A stretch of DNA of 64,000 bases from Zea mays (lineage: Eukaryota; Streptophyta; Magnoliopsida; Poales; Poaceae). Positions 63,543-64,000 of the stretch are shown here, in pieces. The number at the start of each line of letters is the position of its first letter. Position 1 is the stretch's first letter. Below the pieces are notes generated by a model that did no database searches, was not told the origin of the DNA, and was given only the letters and a program-made list of their open reading frames with translations. The stretch spans positions 179,796,428 through 179,860,427 of the forward strand of contig NC_050101.1 in the NCBI RefSeq assembly GCF_902167145.1, in the 5' to 3' direction. The position numbers and the translations under genes are program-made.

Positions 63543-64000
63543 CTGTTCTTCCTCTCTACCACACCATTTTGCTGTGGTGTGTAGGGAGCGGAGAACTCGT
63601 GCTTGATGCCTTCCTCCTCAAGAAACTCTTCAACTTGTAGATTCTTGAACTCGGACCCATTGTCGCTCCTTATCTTCTTCACCTTTAGCTCAAATTCGTT
63701 TTGAGCTCTCCTTAAGAAGCGCTTTAGGCTTCCTTGGGTTTCTGACTTATCCTGCAAAAAGAATATCCAAGTGAAGCGGGAAAAATCATCAACAATTACA
63801 AGACCATACTTACTTCCCCCAATGCTAAGGTACTACAACGGGTCCGAAGAGGTCCATATGAAGAAGCTCTAATGGTCTTGATGTTGTCATCACATTCTTG
63901 ATGTGATGAGTGCTTCCCACCTGTTTCCCTGTCTGACATGCTGCATAAGGTCTGTCTTTCTCAAAACAGACATCGGTTAGTCCTAACACATGTTCTCTCT
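63543..64000 (-). pseudogene. Element 4 integrase, N-terminal and core part
   Basis: On the minus strand from the window edge: zinc-finger remnant (YAACQTGKQVGSTHHIKN), the first catalytic Asp in PLELLHMDLFGPV, a frameshift near 63830, then DFSRF, LKVKKIRSDNGSEFKN (second Asp) and PYTPQQNGVVERKN (Glu). At 63543 the frame is cut by element 5 and resumes at 51194. Copia integrase inserts cDNA into the genome. Confidence 0.85.

Larger units (their letters stand above)
46390..64000 (-). mobile_element. Element 4: Sirevirus-like Ty1/Copia retrotransposon, split and incomplete
   Basis: Minus orientation. The 3' LTR is at ~46390-48136, then repeated polypurine motifs, RNase H/RT/integrase at 48925-51194, an interruption by element 5 (51195-63542), and more integrase at 63543-64000. 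The 5' LTR, gag and protease lie beyond the window. The left LTR edge is approximate because the other LTR is not visible. Several nonsense changes make this copy inactive. Confidence 0.85.

Overview
The window is plant nuclear DNA that looks like a grass, most likely maize. The reasons are nested LTR retrotransposons of maize-type families (Tat-lineage Ty3/Gypsy, Sirevirus-like Copia, a chromovirus with ~3 kb LTRs), a decayed Helitron transposase, MITEs, and spliced fragments of ordinary plant genes. No intact host gene was found. There is no sign of bacterial or organellar DNA, and no rRNA, tRNA gene or CRISPR array.

Layout. (1) 1-5107: a Ulp1-like protease pseudogene on the minus strand, a ~280 bp direct repeat, and the 3' part of an organellar-type lysyl-tRNA synthetase pseudogene carrying a MITE and a solo LTR. 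(2) 5108-12509: element 1, a very young Ty3/Gypsy element with apparently identical 640 bp LTRs and TSD ATGAT. It has gag but no pol, and carries a three-exon antisense gene. (3) 12510-20907: an unidentified exon fragment and the Helitron Rep/helicase pseudogene (minus strand). (4) 20908-30538: element 2, related to element 1 and lying in minus orientation. It has pol (protease, RT, two RNase H domains, integrase) but no gag, plus a decayed copy of the antisense gene. (5) 30539-36166: a G-box-factor bZIP fragment, a shuffled SBP-box (SPL) fragment, and an RPA-like gene on the minus strand. (6) 36167-42626: element 3, a gag-only Sirevirus-like Copia element in minus orientation, TSD GATAG. (7) 42627-46390: noncoding DNA with a V-ATPase subunit a fragment. 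(8) ~46390-64000: element 4, a Sirevirus-like Copia element in minus orientation that runs off the window. Its integrase is split by element 5 (51195-63542), an old chromovirus.

How the parts relate. Elements 1 and 2 are complementary. One supplies a structural Gag and the other the enzymes. They share the primer-binding site, polypurine tract, LTR 3' end, a palindrome beside the TATA box and an antisense gene. This is what a two-component, trans-complementing retrotransposon would look like, although element 2's pol now has a one-base frameshift in integrase. The Helitron-type genes (helicase, RPA-like and possibly the Ulp1-like gene) all lie on the minus strand. The recognised host-gene fragments (LysRS, GBF, SPL, V-ATPase) all read on the plus strand. 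Elements 4 and 5 are eroded mainly by changes explicable as C-to-T, as expected for long-silenced methylated DNA.

Limits: family assignments come from reading motifs by eye, without database searches. LTR ages are rough counts of visible differences. Splice sites are inferred from GT/AG and reading frame.
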